Source of the DNA: Candidatus Competibacteraceae bacterium
GTDB lineage: Bacteria > Bacteroidota > Bacteroidia > CAIKAF01
DNA length: 64,000 nt
NCBI GenBank assembly: GCA_014879445.1
Contig: JACSSC010000020.1
Span: 48,655-112,654, forward strand
Reading direction: 5' to 3'
Below, one piece after another: positions 29,282-38,906 of this stretch. The position numbers were made by a program, and so were the translations under genes. The notes below the pieces were generated by a model, which worked only from the letters and a program-made list of their open reading frames with translations, was not told the DNA's origin and made no database searches. How positions within the stretch are numbered: the first letter of the stretch is position 1; every line of letters starts with the position of its first letter.

Positions 29282-30475
29282 ATGAGTAAAGGAAAAACAT
29301 ACTTCATTTTTATAGCTACACTCATTTTAATTTTTTTGGCTATTCAAACTATTCGTCCTGAACCAAAAAACTGGAAACCATCCTTTTCAAAAATCCATAA
29401 ATGGCCATATGGGAATTATGCACTATTCAGATTATTGGAAAATATTTTCCCCAAACAACACATCATATATTCGCGAACATCTCCCTACACTTTTTTACCG
29501 GAATATGAAAATGGATTCAACTATATTCTAATAACAAATAAATATACAGCCGGTGATGAGGAAAACGACGCATTATTTAATTTTGTTAGTAGAGGAAATA
29601 ATCTCTTTATTGCCACCTCTGAAATCAATTACATATTGTATCAGCAAACCGGACTGAGTATCGAAAGTGATTATTCGCATCCCGACTCATTACTCACTTC
29701 AACGATAAATTTTACTGAAACATCGCTAAAAAAGAATGAAGGGTATAAATTCCGTGGCAGTCATGTTTCAAACTACTTTTCAATAGATAGCTTGATGAGC
29801 TCCTATGAAATTCTTATATTAGGAAAAAATGCAAAGAATCAACCTAATTTTGTTTGTATGAAAATAGAAGAGGGGTTATTGTTTATGCATGCCAATCCAT
29901 TGGTATTTACCAACTACAACATAGTATATGACCCCTTAAATCAAGAATATGTGAGTAAAGCGCTATCCTATTTACCGATTCAATCAGTTATATGGGACGA
30001 CTATTACAATCTCGGCCCGGAGGGGTCAACAAGCGAAGTCAGATATCTGTTATCCTCCCCATATTTAAAAACGGCATGGTTTATTTTGCTTTTTTCTATA
30101 TTGACTTATATGTTAACTGAAAGCAAACGACGGCAACGTATTATTCCGGTAATAAAACCGCCCATCAACACCACACTAGAATTTACGCATACGGTTGGGC
30201 GATTGTATTTTCAGCAGAAAGACCATGCCAATCTGGCTCGCAAAAAAGTAACATACTTTTTAGAAAGCATCAGGCGCAGGTTTAATATTGACACGCAACA
30301 AATCAATGAGGAATTTGCCGAGCAGTTGTCAGCAAGATCAGGTGTAGATAAAGACACCGTTCAATCCGTTACAAAACACATTCAGCGCATTCAATCTGGA
30401 ATTGCCGCATCCGAAAAAGAACTTTTGGCATTAAGCCATTCAATTGATATGTTTAATATAAAATCAAACGCATGA
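29282..30475 (+). CDS. DUF4350-type membrane protein
   Basis: 397 aa. N-terminal TM, KWPYGNYALFRLLENIFP, NNLFIATSEI, C-terminal TM before TESKRRQRIIPVIKPPINTTLEFTHTVGRLYFQQKDHANLARKKV. Confidence 0.7.
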   Translation: MSKGKTYFIFIATLILIFLAIQTIRPEPKNWKPSFSKIHKWPYGNYALFRLLENIFPKQHIIYSRTSPYTFLPEYENGFNYILITNKYTAGDEENDALFNFVSRGNNLFIATSEINYILYQQTGLSIESDYSHPDSLLTSTINFTETSLKKNEGYKFRGSHVSNYFSIDSLMSSYEILILGKNAKNQPNFVCMKIEEGLLFMHANPLVFTNYNIVYDPLNQEYVSKALSYLPIQSVIWDDYYNLGPEGSTSEVRYLLSSPYLKTAWFILLFSILTYMLTESKRRQRIIPVIKPPINTTLEFTHTVGRLYFQQKDHANLARKKVTYFLESIRRRFNIDTQQINEEFAEQLSARSGVDKDTVQSVTKHIQRIQSGIAASEKELLALSHSIDMFNIKSNA

Positions 30476-31464
30476 TGGAACAAGAAATGCAACCTCAGGA
30501 ATTCAAATCACGGATAGAATTGACAAAACTCAGACAATCAGCAGATGAAATACGCAGCGAATTAGGGCAAATCATTGTTGGTCAACACCAAATGATAGAT
30601 CTTTTGCTAGTGGGCTTATTGTCTGATGGGCATCTTTTAATAGAAGGTGTGCCGGGTATTGCTAAAACCCTCACGGCCAAGCTGCTTGCCAAAACACTTT
30701 CCATAAAGTTTTCACGCATACAATTCACGCCCGACTTGATGCCATCAGATGTTATTGGCACAACGGTATTCAATCTAAAAAACTCAGAATTTGAATTTCA
30801 TCCCGGCCCCATCTTTGCCAACATTGTACTTATTGACGAAATCAACCGCGCTCCGGCCAAAACACAAGCAGCTCTCTTTGAATGTATGCAGGAAAAACAA
30901 GTTACCATTGATGGTAAAACCTATCCCCTTCCGCCACCATTTATCGTATTGGCTACCCAGAATCCTGTTGAGCAGGAAGGAACTTACCGACTTCCCGAAG
31001 CTCAACTCGACAGGTTTATGTGCAAAATCGAAATCACTTATCCGGCACATGAGGAAGAAGTCAGCATCCTAAAAAACCATCACAGCCAAAAAGGTAATTT
31101 CTCTCCAAATCGGATTAAAGAAATATTATCTGCAGAGCAAATACTTGCGCTACGAAATATTGTACAAGAAGTACAAGTAGAAGATAAACTCATTGAATAC
31201 ATCGCTGCTATTGTTAATAAGACACGCGGTCATAAGTCATTATACTTAGGCGCTTCACCACGTGCTTCCATTGCAATACTAACGGGCGCAAAGGCCTATG
31301 CAGCCATCAACGGAAGAGATTTTATTACACCTGACGATGTTAAATTTATTGCCGCTCCTGTCCTCATACACCGAATCATGCTTACACCCGAAAAAGAAAT
31401 GGAAGGATTAAATACAGCTAATGTTGTTCAACAAATTCTCGACTCAATAGAAGTTCCCCGCTAA
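30472..31464 (+). CDS. MoxR-family AAA+ ATPase
   Basis: GHLLIEGVPGIAKTLTAKLLAKT Walker A, VLIDEINRAPAKTQAALFECMQEKQVTIDG, ATQNPVEQEGTYRLPEAQLDRF. Confidence 0.95.
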   Translation: MMEQEMQPQEFKSRIELTKLRQSADEIRSELGQIIVGQHQMIDLLLVGLLSDGHLLIEGVPGIAKTLTAKLLAKTLSIKFSRIQFTPDLMPSDVIGTTVFNLKNSEFEFHPGPIFANIVLIDEINRAPAKTQAALFECMQEKQVTIDGKTYPLPPPFIVLATQNPVEQEGTYRLPEAQLDRFMCKIEITYPAHEEEVSILKNHHSQKGNFSPNRIKEILSAEQILALRNIVQEVQVEDKLIEYIAAIVNKTRGHKSLYLGASPRASIAILTGAKAYAAINGRDFITPDDVKFIAAPVLIHRIMLTPEKEMEGLNTANVVQQILDSIEVPR

Positions 31465-31466
31465 AC

Positions 31467-32813
31467 ATGGCATTGATACGATTCATACGATCCTTATATT
31501 TCACCGTATTCTTCTATGCATGTATGGGAGTATTTATTATTCTATTTACCTACATCCATTTTGATTATTATTATTTAAATTTTATTTTAATACTATCATT
31601 GTTGATATTTATTCTGGGTTCAACACTATCAGAAATAATAATGCTTTACCGTTTCAAGCAACCAATCGTTGCAAAACGCCTTACAGGCGAAAAATTATCA
31701 AATGGCGACTTTAACGATATCACCATCCAGATTACAAACAAATATCCTTTTTCTGTACTAATCCGACTGATTGACGAAGCACCTATTCAGTTTCAACTTC
31801 GCAAACTCTCCTACTCCATATTGATGAATCCGGGAGAAACTAAAAACATCACCTATACGTTGCGACCCACACGACGAGGAGAATACATGTTTGGGAATAT
31901 CAATGTTTTTGCAAAAACAATTATGCCTTTGGTTCAGCGCAAAATCATTATCCCGGCAGAAACTACTTTACCTGTTTACCCATCATTCATACAAATGCGT
32001 AAATATGAAATTATGGCCATATCGAATCGGCTTACCATGATTGGGGTAAAGAAGATGCGACGCATTGGACATAATCTTGAATTTGATCAGATTCGCGAAT
32101 ATGTGATAGGAGATGATTACCGTACGGTTAACTGGAAAGCTACAGCCCGTCGTTCAAAGCTCATGGCAAACCAATACATGGACGAACGTGCACAACCTGT
32201 TTATTGCATGATTGATATGGGGAGGGTAATGAAAATGCCATTCAATGAACTTACCCTACTCGACTACAGCATCAATGCTTCATTAGTCATATCCAATGTG
32301 GCATTGATTAAGCACGACAAAGCAGGCATTATCACATTCTCCCACAAAACCGACAGCTTTTTACAAGCAGAACGCAAAGCAAGTCAAATGCAAAAAATCA
32401 TGGAATTGCTGTATAGGCAAAAAACAGGATTCTTGGAAACTAGTTATGAACTCCTTTTTTCAACAGTTATCCGACGCATCAACCAGCGTAGCTTACTTTT
32501 ACTCTTTACAAATTTCGAAACCGTTGCTTCTATGCACCGACAACTACCCTATCTAAGACAATTGGCCAAACGACATTTGCTTGTAGTCATCTTTTTTCGT
32601 AATACCGAACTGGTCTCATTTATTCAAAAACCTGCCACTCATACTGAGCAAGTATATCTTAAAACCATTGCCGAAAAATTTGATTTTGAAAAACGATTAA
32701 TTGTAAAAGAGCTCGAAAAACATGGCATTGCATCTATCCTCACAGCACCCGAAAATCTTACCGTAAATACCTTGAACAAATACCTTGAACTCAAAGCCAG
32801 AGGTCTTATTTGA
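31467..32813 (+). CDS. DUF58 domain protein (VWA-like)
   Basis: 448 aa. Two N-terminal TMs, EFDQIREYVIGDDYRTVNWKATARRSKLMANQYMDERAQPVYCMIDMGRVM. Confidence 0.92.
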   Translation: MALIRFIRSLYFTVFFYACMGVFIILFTYIHFDYYYLNFILILSLLIFILGSTLSEIIMLYRFKQPIVAKRLTGEKLSNGDFNDITIQITNKYPFSVLIRLIDEAPIQFQLRKLSYSILMNPGETKNITYTLRPTRRGEYMFGNINVFAKTIMPLVQRKIIIPAETTLPVYPSFIQMRKYEIMAISNRLTMIGVKKMRRIGHNLEFDQIREYVIGDDYRTVNWKATARRSKLMANQYMDERAQPVYCMIDMGRVMKMPFNELTLLDYSINASLVISNVALIKHDKAGIITFSHKTDSFLQAERKASQMQKIMELLYRQKTGFLETSYELLFSTVIRRINQRSLLLLFTNFETVASMHRQLPYLRQLAKRHLLVVIFFRNTELVSFIQKPATHTEQVYLKTIAEKFDFEKRLIVKELEKHGIASILTAPENLTVNTLNKYLELKARGLI

Positions 32814-32856
32814 GTTTTCATTTTCATTTGTATATTTACACTCAACAAACAATCGC

Positions 32857-33816
32857 ATGAAAAATAAAATTTTCTCTACCATTTTATTTGCCCTAATTAT
32901 TAACCTAAGTTATGCCCAAGATGCAAAAACCGTGCTTAGTGGCCATTCCGATTTAATCTGTGGTGTTAGTTTTCATCCAGGTGGTAAACAAATCGCTACA
33001 ACCGGAAGTTGGGACTACACTACTATGATTTGGGATATTAATACAGCCAAAAACATTCATACCCTGACCGGTTTTTCAGACGCCCAAATATCATGTACAT
33101 ATTCGCATGATGGGAAACTCCTAATTACCGCTGGAAGCGACAAAAAAATTCATGTCTATCAGACAAAAAACTGGAATGAAATGTTTTCATTCGAATGCCC
33201 GGCCACAATATGGTATATTGATATTTCTCCCGACAACAAAACATTGGCTGCCGGATGCTGGGATGGTAACATTTACCTCTTCGACATGAAAACAAAAAAA
33301 TCAACCAAATTATCAGGGCACAAAGACAATGTAAATTGCGTAAACTTTAGTCCTGACGGAAATTACCTCGTAAGTGCATCGGAAGATAATACGCTAATGA
33401 TTTGGGATATTCATAAACAAAATGTAACTCGTACACTCATTGCTCATTCTAAATCCGTCATGATTTGCAAATACAGCCCCGATGGTAAAAAAATTCTGAG
33501 CGGAAGTGACGACAACCAAGCCATCTTATGGAATGCTAAAAGCGGTAACCCAATACATCGTTTTGATATGCCCGACATGGTTAGAGCCGTAGCATTTAGT
33601 CCGAATGGTAAATGGCTGGCAGCTTCCGGCGCTTCTAAAGATGCCAGTATTCGAATTTTTGACACAAACACATTTGCCGAACTGGCCATCCTTAAACACC
33701 ATAATTCATTTGTCAACTCAATGTCGTTCAGCCCTGACAATAAATCACTTGCCAGCGTAAGCTCCGACAAAGATTTAGTAATATGGAATCTTAGCAAATT
33801 CAATATATCACAATAA
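32857..33816 (+). CDS. Secreted WD40-repeat (about seven-bladed beta-propeller) protein
   Basis: Signal peptide MKNKIFSTILFALIINLSYAQ and repeated GH...FSPDG/N...SGS/D...IWD units. Start trimmed from 32785 to ATG 32857. Confidence 0.88.
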   Translation: MKNKIFSTILFALIINLSYAQDAKTVLSGHSDLICGVSFHPGGKQIATTGSWDYTTMIWDINTAKNIHTLTGFSDAQISCTYSHDGKLLITAGSDKKIHVYQTKNWNEMFSFECPATIWYIDISPDNKTLAAGCWDGNIYLFDMKTKKSTKLSGHKDNVNCVNFSPDGNYLVSASEDNTLMIWDIHKQNVTRTLIAHSKSVMICKYSPDGKKILSGSDDNQAILWNAKSGNPIHRFDMPDMVRAVAFSPNGKWLAASGASKDASIRIFDTNTFAELAILKHHNSFVNSMSFSPDNKSLASVSSDKDLVIWNLSKFNISQ

Positions 33817-34452
33817 ATGACACAAAGAATCTTCGCACTATTTTTCTTTTTCAGCATAACATTCAATACAAATTCTCAGCTTAAGGTGGGCGTATTTTAT
33901 ACGTATGAAGATTTCATCAACAACGACTATGACCCAATGGACTTCAGTAAGGTCTATACTTCACATATTGGTTTATACAATCCTCAGGGAAAGTTGGTTA
34001 CCGTTAAGTATTCTAAAATGTGGGGATATCTGCATAGAAACGACATCGTGCGTGTAATGCCCGATAGAAAATTATATTTGGTTTTCAGTATCGGTAAAAT
34101 CATCACATACATCAACACGGATTGTACTTTTAATATCTATAAAAACAAAAAATATTTCGAACCGAACTGCCTGAGATGGGGATTCTCCAACATCAGAACA
34201 TTTTACATATCAGAAGATCTGAATTCAGCGATATTACCTATACAGGAAGATAAATGGGAACCAGATGTAAAAGCATTGCTCACAAAAGGATTGCGTGATG
34301 ACATTACTTGGGAAGAATTTTCAATGAAAAATGATAAGGAAATGCCGATAGTCGAAAAAATCCTTAGATACATACAGATTGACAAAATTAATGGCCGAGG
34401 CATTAATGTTGATCCTGATGAAATCAGCATTAATATTGGTGAGAAATATTAA
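33817..34452 (+). CDS. Hypothetical secreted protein
   Basis: 211 aa with signal-like MTQRIFALFFFFSITFNTNSQ; starts immediately after the WD40 gene. Confidence 0.6.
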   Translation: MTQRIFALFFFFSITFNTNSQLKVGVFYTYEDFINNDYDPMDFSKVYTSHIGLYNPQGKLVTVKYSKMWGYLHRNDIVRVMPDRKLYLVFSIGKIITYINTDCTFNIYKNKKYFEPNCLRWGFSNIRTFYISEDLNSAILPIQEDKWEPDVKALLTKGLRDDITWEEFSMKNDKEMPIVEKILRYIQIDKINGRGINVDPDEISINIGEKY

Positions 34453-34454
34453 GC

Positions 34455-35189
34455 ATGTCGCTATTTATCAATTTAAAAGATCAGATTCGAAGCACCTTAC
34501 AATGGCTGCATCTCGACATTACGCCTAATCTTCGTTACGACCGACTCACTTTGCGCATCATGCAAAAAGTAATCAAGCCGGATTCTAATTGTATAGATGT
34601 GGGCTGCCATAAAGGCGAAATTTTAGATCAAATTCTTCGACTTGCACCGCATGGAAAACATTTCGCATTTGAACCCATTCCAATATTCTCAAAATCCCTT
34701 CAACAAAAATATGCTTCTCTTGTTTCAATTTTCCCCTTCGCTCTATCCAATCAGGCCAGAACAACTTCATTCCATTTTGTGAAAAATGCGCCAGCATTCA
34801 GTGGTATCAAAGAAAGGTCTTATCTAATAAACAATCCTAACATTGAAAAAATAGAGGTGGAATTAAAGCGATTAGATGACGTACTCCCCGTGGGTTTACC
34901 TATTCACTTTATCAAAATTGATGTTGAAGGAGGCGAATTTGACGTGATGAAAGGAGGTATCAACACAATTAAAACATACAAACCCATTATTATATTTGAA
35001 TCAGGACTGGGTGCAAGCGATCGATATGGCACGCTACCACAGGATTTATACCTTTTTATCAAACAAGAGGCAGGACTTCATGTTTCACGACTACAGGATT
35101 TTTTAAACCACTCAAATCCCCTTTCCCTACACGAATTTGTTCAATGCTATGAGCAAGAAAAAGAATTTTATTATGTAGCTCACCCCTGA
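34455..35189 (+). CDS. FkbM-family methyltransferase
   Basis: SNCIDVGCHKGEILDQILRLAPHGKHFAFEPIP, ...KRLDDVLPVGLPIHFIKIDVEGGEFDVMKGG. Confidence 0.9.
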   Translation: MSLFINLKDQIRSTLQWLHLDITPNLRYDRLTLRIMQKVIKPDSNCIDVGCHKGEILDQILRLAPHGKHFAFEPIPIFSKSLQQKYASLVSIFPFALSNQARTTSFHFVKNAPAFSGIKERSYLINNPNIEKIEVELKRLDDVLPVGLPIHFIKIDVEGGEFDVMKGGINTIKTYKPIIIFESGLGASDRYGTLPQDLYLFIKQEAGLHVSRLQDFLNHSNPLSLHEFVQCYEQEKEFYYVAHP

Positions 35190-35213
35190 TGATTTTTTTA
35201 TATATTTAACCCA

Positions 35214-35552
35214 ATGAAACAAGCCCTGAAAATAGGATGGAAATTTGCCGAATTATGGATTTGGATTTTAGCAATTCTCTATTTAGGATTTATCAACCCA
35301 TCTCATGAGCATATGAACTTTTGTATCTATCATTGGACAGGTTTAACTTTCTGTCCGGGTTGTGGTATTGGCAGCAGCATTTCGTGGTTACTTCATATCA
35401 ATATTAAAGAATCTTTTTCAGCACACCCGCTCGGCATACCGGCCTTCATGATTCTGACTTATCGCATTTCACAACTTAGCTTACAATTCATAAAACAACT
35501 TAAAAATCAAAACTATGGATCAGAACATGCTCATGTCACTACCCGGTCTTGA
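35214..35552 (+). CDS. DUF2752 membrane protein
   Basis: FCIYHWTGLTFCPGCGIGSSISWLLHINIKESFSAHPLGIPAF, a characteristic CPxCG motif. Confidence 0.8.
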   Translation: MKQALKIGWKFAELWIWILAILYLGFINPSHEHMNFCIYHWTGLTFCPGCGIGSSISWLLHINIKESFSAHPLGIPAFMILTYRISQLSLQFIKQLKNQNYGSEHAHVTTRS

Positions 35553-35871
35553 AGCCGATGAACTGGCTTTTATCAAAAATGCCACAGCCAACCTCACCGA
35601 AAAACAAGCTGAAAACTTTTTAGCGCTTTACAGAGGAAAACGTAAGGAAACACAAATGACTCTTATTCTTACATTGGTAGGTTTCTTTGGCGTTCACGGT
35701 ATCCAACGTTTCGTTCTTGGACAAATCGGAATGGGTATTCTGTATTTTCTAACATTCGGACTTTGCTGTATCGGTACGATTGTTGACTTGGTGAATCACA
35801 AAAAAATGACACTCGAATACAACCAAAAGCAAATTTCCGAATGTGTGATTATGGCTAAAGCCATGTCTTAA
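35515..35871 (+). CDS. TM2-domain membrane protein
   Basis: TLILTLVGFFGVHGIQRFVLGQIGMGILYFLTFGLCCIGTIVDLV; overlaps the DUF2752 gene by 38 bp. Confidence 0.85.
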   Translation: MDQNMLMSLPGLEADELAFIKNATANLTEKQAENFLALYRGKRKETQMTLILTLVGFFGVHGIQRFVLGQIGMGILYFLTFGLCCIGTIVDLVNHKKMTLEYNQKQISECVIMAKAMS

Positions 35872-36135
35872 AACAAAAGGACTTTACATTTCATGTGATT
35901 TGATTAGTTATGATTGCTTTGTCGGCATTATAATCAATTACTTCATGTGGTTCTTTAATTTTTTCTTGCCTTTTCGCTATGGGTTGGATAGATCCATACC
36001 TAATGAACAGAGGTACAATATAAAAAACTGCTTAGAGAATGGTATCACTTATCCCTGCTTGACGAAGAGAAAGATTAATTATTTAATTAAATGTAGGATA
36101 TCATTAAGGGTTGCATCTAAAAGAATTGAAATAAG

Positions 36136-36900
36136 CTAAGATACAACCGTCAGTCCTATATTAATTGGGGTTACGTTATTGAATTCATCAATAGCTGTAA
36201 TGCGTAAAATATAATTTCCAACAGGCAATGTAGCACCTAAATAATATTTCACATCAATAGTTACAAGTGAAGATTGAGTGCTGTTAAAAAGTTGAATAGG
36301 TGTTAACCCATCAAACTGAGGTACGAGCCATATTACCAGACGATGCATGCCTCCAACATTGAGATCGGAAAGTGTTTCATTGATAGTGCCTACAATGCGC
36401 AAAGTATCTCCTAATGTCCAATTAGACCCTTCCATTGGCGAGGATAAGGTTAATTGAGGCGGAACTGTATCCAGAGAGTTCATAACAGTTAAAACAAGTG
36501 TATCTCGCCCTTCATTAAACTGATTATTAAGAGCAGAAACAATCAGGTGATATTTGCCTGGGGTAAAATTTAAAGGCAAAGGAATGTTGGCTGAGATATG
36601 AGATTGATTATAATTCGTACCGGAAACAAACAAAAAAGAATGATTGCCAAACAATACAACACCACTTGATGCGCTATCCAATGGTTCACATGGCGCTGAA
36701 AGTTTCAGCTCCACTTTATACTGGTCAATCAATCCATCATTGGTCAATGAAGCAGATACATTAATCTGGCTACCTACCCAAAAGCGGGCATCGGGCAGTG
36801 GTGAACTGATATCTACATCGGGTTTAATGCCAGAACCACTATCACAAGAAGTAAAAAATGAGAAAAATAAAATGCAAATCGAGAAAAAGGTATGCTTCAT
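36136..36900 (-). CDS. Putative lipoprotein with Ig-like/extracellular repeats
   Basis: Lipobox-like FFTSCDSGSG; two repeat-like segments SPLPDARFWVGSQINVSAS and SPMEGSNWTLGDTLRIVGT. Confidence 0.65.
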   Translation of the reverse strand: MKHTFFSICILFFSFFTSCDSGSGIKPDVDISSPLPDARFWVGSQINVSASLTNDGLIDQYKVELKLSAPCEPLDSASSGVVLFGNHSFLFVSGTNYNQSHISANIPLPLNFTPGKYHLIVSALNNQFNEGRDTLVLTVMNSLDTVPPQLTLSSPMEGSNWTLGDTLRIVGTINETLSDLNVGGMHRLVIWLVPQFDGLTPIQLFNSTQSSLVTIDVKYYLGATLPVGNYILRITAIDEFNNVTPINIGLTVVS

Positions 36901-37096
36901 AAACCAATTTTAAAACACTAAGATAAGAAAACCAAACTAATAAACAAGTAAATTATTTGTTGATTCAATAACTTCGCATAAGCGATGAGCATATAAACAG
37001 AATATTTGGCTGTTTCATGCAATAACCCACCTGATAAATTTGGTAATTCCTTTCTATAAAACTATTTTCGTGCCATTATAACATAAGTATTGTATT

Positions 37097-38236
37097 ATGA
37101 ACTTTACGCCTACAGAAAGCCAGCAAATGATTGCGCAGATGGTTCGCGATTTCGCCGAAAAAGAAATACGCCCTCATGTAATGCATTGGGATGAAAATGA
37201 AATTTTCCCCGTTGATGTGATGAAAAAAATGGGGGAGTTGGGATTGCTTGGTATTTTTGTGCCTCAACAATATGGTGGCAGTGGATTAAGTTATTTTGAA
37301 TACATGACGGCATTGGTTGAATTGGGCAAAGTTTGTGGGGGGATGGCATTGTCAGTAGCTGCACATAACTCATTATGCACAGGACATATATATTACCATG
37401 CCAATGAAGAACAAAAACAGAAATACCTTCCCAAGTTGGCTACTGGCGAATGGATTGGTGCCTGGGGACTCACAGAAGCTAATACTGGGTCAGATGCCAT
37501 GCGTATGAAATGTGTAGCAAAGAAAGATGGTAATGAATGGGTAATAAACGGAACAAAAAATTGGATAACACACGGTCTTTCTGGTGATGTCGCCGTTGTA
37601 TTGGTTCGAACAGGAGATTTACTTGATTCAAACGGAATTTCTGCTTTTATTGTTGAGAAAGGCACGCCCGGATTTTCTGCTGTAAAAATAAAACAAAAAT
37701 TGGGTGTACGGGCCAGCGAAACGGCCGAGTTAATTTTTGATAATGTTAGAATCCCTGAATCGAATGTGATTGGAGAAGTTGGACAGGGTTTCAAGCAAGC
37801 AATGAAAGTTTTAGATGGTGGTCGAATTTCGATTGCTTCAGTATCTCTCGGCATTGCCAAGGGCGCTTATGAAGCTGCTGTAAAATATGCCAAAGAACGC
37901 GAACAATTTGGGCAACCCATCGCCAATTTTCAGGCCATCGGATTCAAATTGGCCGATATGGCTACTGAAATCGAAGCGGCTGAATTACTAACACTCAAAG
38001 CTGCCGACCTAAAAAATCGTGGCGAAAAAGTAACCAAAGCCGGTGCATTTGCTAAATATTATGCCTCTGAAGTTTCGGTTAAATGTGGCAACGAAGCTGT
38101 GCAAATAATGGGCGGATATGGCTTCACTAAAGAGTTTCCTGCTGAAAAATTTCTTCGCGATTCCAAATTAATGACCATCGGTGAGGGAACTTCTGAAATA
38201 CAGAAACTCGTTATTGCCAGAAATTTGCTCTCATAA
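37097..38236 (+). CDS. Acyl-CoA dehydrogenase
   Basis: 379 aa. AWGLTEANTGSDAM, NGTKNWITHG, YAKEREQFGQPIANFQAIGFKLADMATEIEAA, QIMGGYGFTKEFPAEKFLRDSKLMTIGEGTSEIQKLVIAR. Confidence 0.96.
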   Translation: MNFTPTESQQMIAQMVRDFAEKEIRPHVMHWDENEIFPVDVMKKMGELGLLGIFVPQQYGGSGLSYFEYMTALVELGKVCGGMALSVAAHNSLCTGHIYYHANEEQKQKYLPKLATGEWIGAWGLTEANTGSDAMRMKCVAKKDGNEWVINGTKNWITHGLSGDVAVVLVRTGDLLDSNGISAFIVEKGTPGFSAVKIKQKLGVRASETAELIFDNVRIPESNVIGEVGQGFKQAMKVLDGGRISIASVSLGIAKGAYEAAVKYAKEREQFGQPIANFQAIGFKLADMATEIEAAELLTLKAADLKNRGEKVTKAGAFAKYYASEVSVKCGNEAVQIMGGYGFTKEFPAEKFLRDSKLMTIGEGTSEIQKLVIARNLLS

Positions 38237-38246
38237 TTTCTTTGTT

Positions 38247-38906
38247 CTATTTTTTCCTTATCAGCATCAATCCATCACGAATGGGAACTAATAAATTATC
38301 CACTCGCTGATCATCTGTTACATGTTGATTAAATGCCCGTATGGCTTTGGTTTCTGAATCCTGACACTTTTCATCCAACACCTTACCGCTCCATAATACA
38401 TTATCTGCAATGATATAACCCCCAGGCCTGACTGACTCAAAAACCATTTGGTAATAATGCAGATAATTTTCTTTATCGGCATCAATAAATACCAAATCCC
38501 AACATTCATAAAGTGTTGGAATAAAATCCAAGGCATTGGCAATATGGTAGATGATTTGTCCATCCATACCCGCAGATGCAATGGTTTTTCGAATCATCGC
38601 TTCTAATTCGTCATTCACATCAATGGTATGCAACAAACCATCCGGCTGCAAACCTTTTGCTAAACATATAGCCGAATAACCCGTAAATGTGCCTATTTCT
38701 AAAATGCGTTTAGGCGAAATCATACGACTCATCATTTCTAAAAAACTCCCTTGCAAATGCCCACTCAACATGCGTGCATAAAGCATTCGAGCATGTGTTT
38801 CTCGATTGAGATTCTGCAAAACAGCATCTTCGGGTGAGCTGTGTTGCAATGCATAATTTTCAATATCGGTCGAAATAAATTCCATATCATTATGGTTTAG
38901 AAACAT
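38247..38906 (-). CDS. Class I SAM-dependent O-methyltransferase (caffeoyl-CoA OMT-like)
   Basis: RILEIGTFTGYSAICLAKGL, WDLVFIDADKENYLHYYQ, GGYIIADNVLWSGKV. Confidence 0.9.
   Translation of the reverse strand: MFLNHNDMEFISTDIENYALQHSSPEDAVLQNLNRETHARMLYARMLSGHLQGSFLEMMSRMISPKRILEIGTFTGYSAICLAKGLQPDGLLHTIDVNDELEAMIRKTIASAGMDGQIIYHIANALDFIPTLYECWDLVFIDADKENYLHYYQMVFESVRPGGYIIADNVLWSGKVLDEKCQDSETKAIRAFNQHVTDDQRVDNLLVPIRDGLMLIRKK

Noticed and set aside
35900-36139. 79-aa ORF in the intergenic space after the TM2 gene
   Set aside because: No recognisable motif, low-complexity composition and no clear ribosome-binding context.
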